Origin: an uncultured Allobaculum sp.
Lineage (GTDB): Bacteria > Bacillota_I > Bacilli_A > Erysipelotrichales > Erysipelotrichaceae
Assembly: GCA_910577085.1 (NCBI GenBank)
Contig: CAJTLE010000076.1
Location: forward strand, 1-14,426
DNA length: 14,426 bases
Direction of reading: 5' to 3'
Position numbers and translations under genes: made by a program
The notes under the pieces: generated by a model
Told to the model about the DNA's origin: nothing
The model's input: the letters and a program-made list of their open reading frames with translations, nothing else
Databases searched by the model: none
In this document: positions 13,975-14,426 of the stretch, one piece after another
Layout: every line of letters starts with the position of its first letter
Position numbering within the stretch: the stretch's first letter is position 1

Positions 13975-14426
13975 TTACTTCTTCGTCTCCTTCCTTTGGG
14001 TAGTTTTCTTCTTACCGGCTTTCTTTTTAGTAGACGAAGCTTTGGCAGCTTTTCTTGGATCAGCTCGTCCTGGGCGAACCTTCTGGATTCTGTTAACGAT
14101 CCAGCCCCAAAATCTTCCTGTTGTCAGGCCGTTTGCCAGCCAGAGCAGAGTAGTGTGAATGATAAAGCTGAAATCAGGTTTATAGGGATCTGACTGATCG
14201 CCAGCAGGGATGACTGAATTGTCAGTGCTGACGCCACTGGCAATCTCCTGATCCTTATCAGATGCATCGTTCTTCTTGAGCGCAGCACGTTTTTCCCGTT
14301 TTGAGATTCGTTCTTTAGCACGTTCTTTGAACTGGTCACTGTTTCGAACGATATTTTCGATACGGGAGCAGAAATTTAAAAGCGTCATCTTGGCATAAAT
14401 CTCACTGATGATCAATTCAAAGCGCC
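13975..14426 (-). CDS. C-terminal fragment of an IS4-like DDE transposase (5' end beyond the window)
   Basis: The frame is open to the window edge (reading R-F-E-L-I-I-S-E-I-Y-A-K-M), so the gene continues beyond base 14426; the TTG at 14415 is not a real start. EIYAKMTLLNFCSRIENIV is typical of the helix after the catalytic Glu in a group of Firmicute IS4/Transposase_11 enzymes. KVRPGRADPRK matches their usual PIRPGR-x-x-PRK ending. Between these is a hydrophilic stretch ending near NSVIPAGDQSD, then FSFIIHTTLLWLANGL. The protein ends with a Lys-rich tail (TKKKAGKKKTTQRKETKK), longer than expected and perhaps a DNA-binding extension. A terminator follows. The assignment rests on pattern recall, so family is likely, subgroup uncertain. 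Confidence 0.65.
   Translation of the reverse strand, partial: RFELIISEIYAKMTLLNFCSRIENIVRNSDQFKERAKERISKREKRAALKKNDASDKDQEIASGVSTDNSVIPAGDQSDPYKPDFSFIIHTTLLWLANGLTTGRFWGWIVNRIQKVRPGRADPRKAAKASSTKKKAGKKKTTQRKETKK

Larger units (their letters stand above)
13794..14426 (-). mobile_element. 3' end of an IS4-like insertion sequence, cut by the window edge
   Basis: The left limit is placed where acetyltransferase similarity ends. The element reads inward on the minus strand: C-terminal part of the transposase (13975-14426), a terminator hairpin (13898-13934), then about 100 bases of non-coding end. I cannot identify the terminal inverted repeat or target duplication because the other end is not present. 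Confidence 0.6.

Overview
The window looks like a chromosomal segment of a low-to-mid GC Firmicute, possibly a gut- or mouth-associated Erysipelotrichia-like or clostridial bacterium. This rests on the AGGAGG-type ribosome sites, the many hairpin-plus-T terminators, a YxeA-family protein, a Clostridium-type glutamate dehydrogenase and an acetyl-type MetA. The lineage is inferred from gene style only. Almost every gene has its own ribosome site and terminator, and the genes sit in short units on alternating strands, so most of it reads as ordinary core and house-keeping DNA rather than a genomic island.

Left part (1-3738): a multi-pass membrane protein with an unclear, possibly broken 5' end (116-1306), then a small secreted or anchored YxeA-like protein (1734-2084). 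A Gfo/Idh/MocA oxidoreductase follows on the minus strand (2422-3393). Two terminators between 2176 and 2329 insulate the convergent genes.

Middle (3739-9369): glutamate dehydrogenase gdhA (minus) is divergent from the sugar-phosphate isomerase rpiB (plus). rpiB converges on a FucO-type iron alcohol dehydrogenase (minus). Then comes a two-gene threonine/serine exporter (7805-8647 and 8659-9369), split as in YjjP/YjjB, whose second subunit carries an unusual hydrophilic Ser/Asn/Asp-rich tail.

Right part (9370-12216): metY and metA (plus) together encode direct-sulfhydrylation homocysteine synthesis. MetA carries Glu111, the mark of an acetyl-CoA-using enzyme, and so makes the O-acetylhomoserine that MetY consumes. 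The metY-metA gap has its own terminator, a second hairpin that reads as a terminator only on the opposite strand, and repeated ACTGAA words.

Far right (12217-14426): a Cof-type HAD phosphatase (minus). Upstream of it is the C-terminal three-fifths of a maltose/galactoside-type O-acetyltransferase that lacks a start codon and is cut by an in-frame stop exactly where similarity ends. Beyond that junction lies a hairpin terminator and the 3' end of an IS4-like transposase that runs off the window. The simplest reading is that an insertion sequence disrupted the acetyltransferase.

I found no CRISPR array, tRNA, rRNA, recognised riboswitch or convincing undescribed multi-gene system. The most informative oddities are the IS-disrupted acetyltransferase, the orphan minus-strand terminator between metY and metA, and the damaged 5' end of the first membrane protein.
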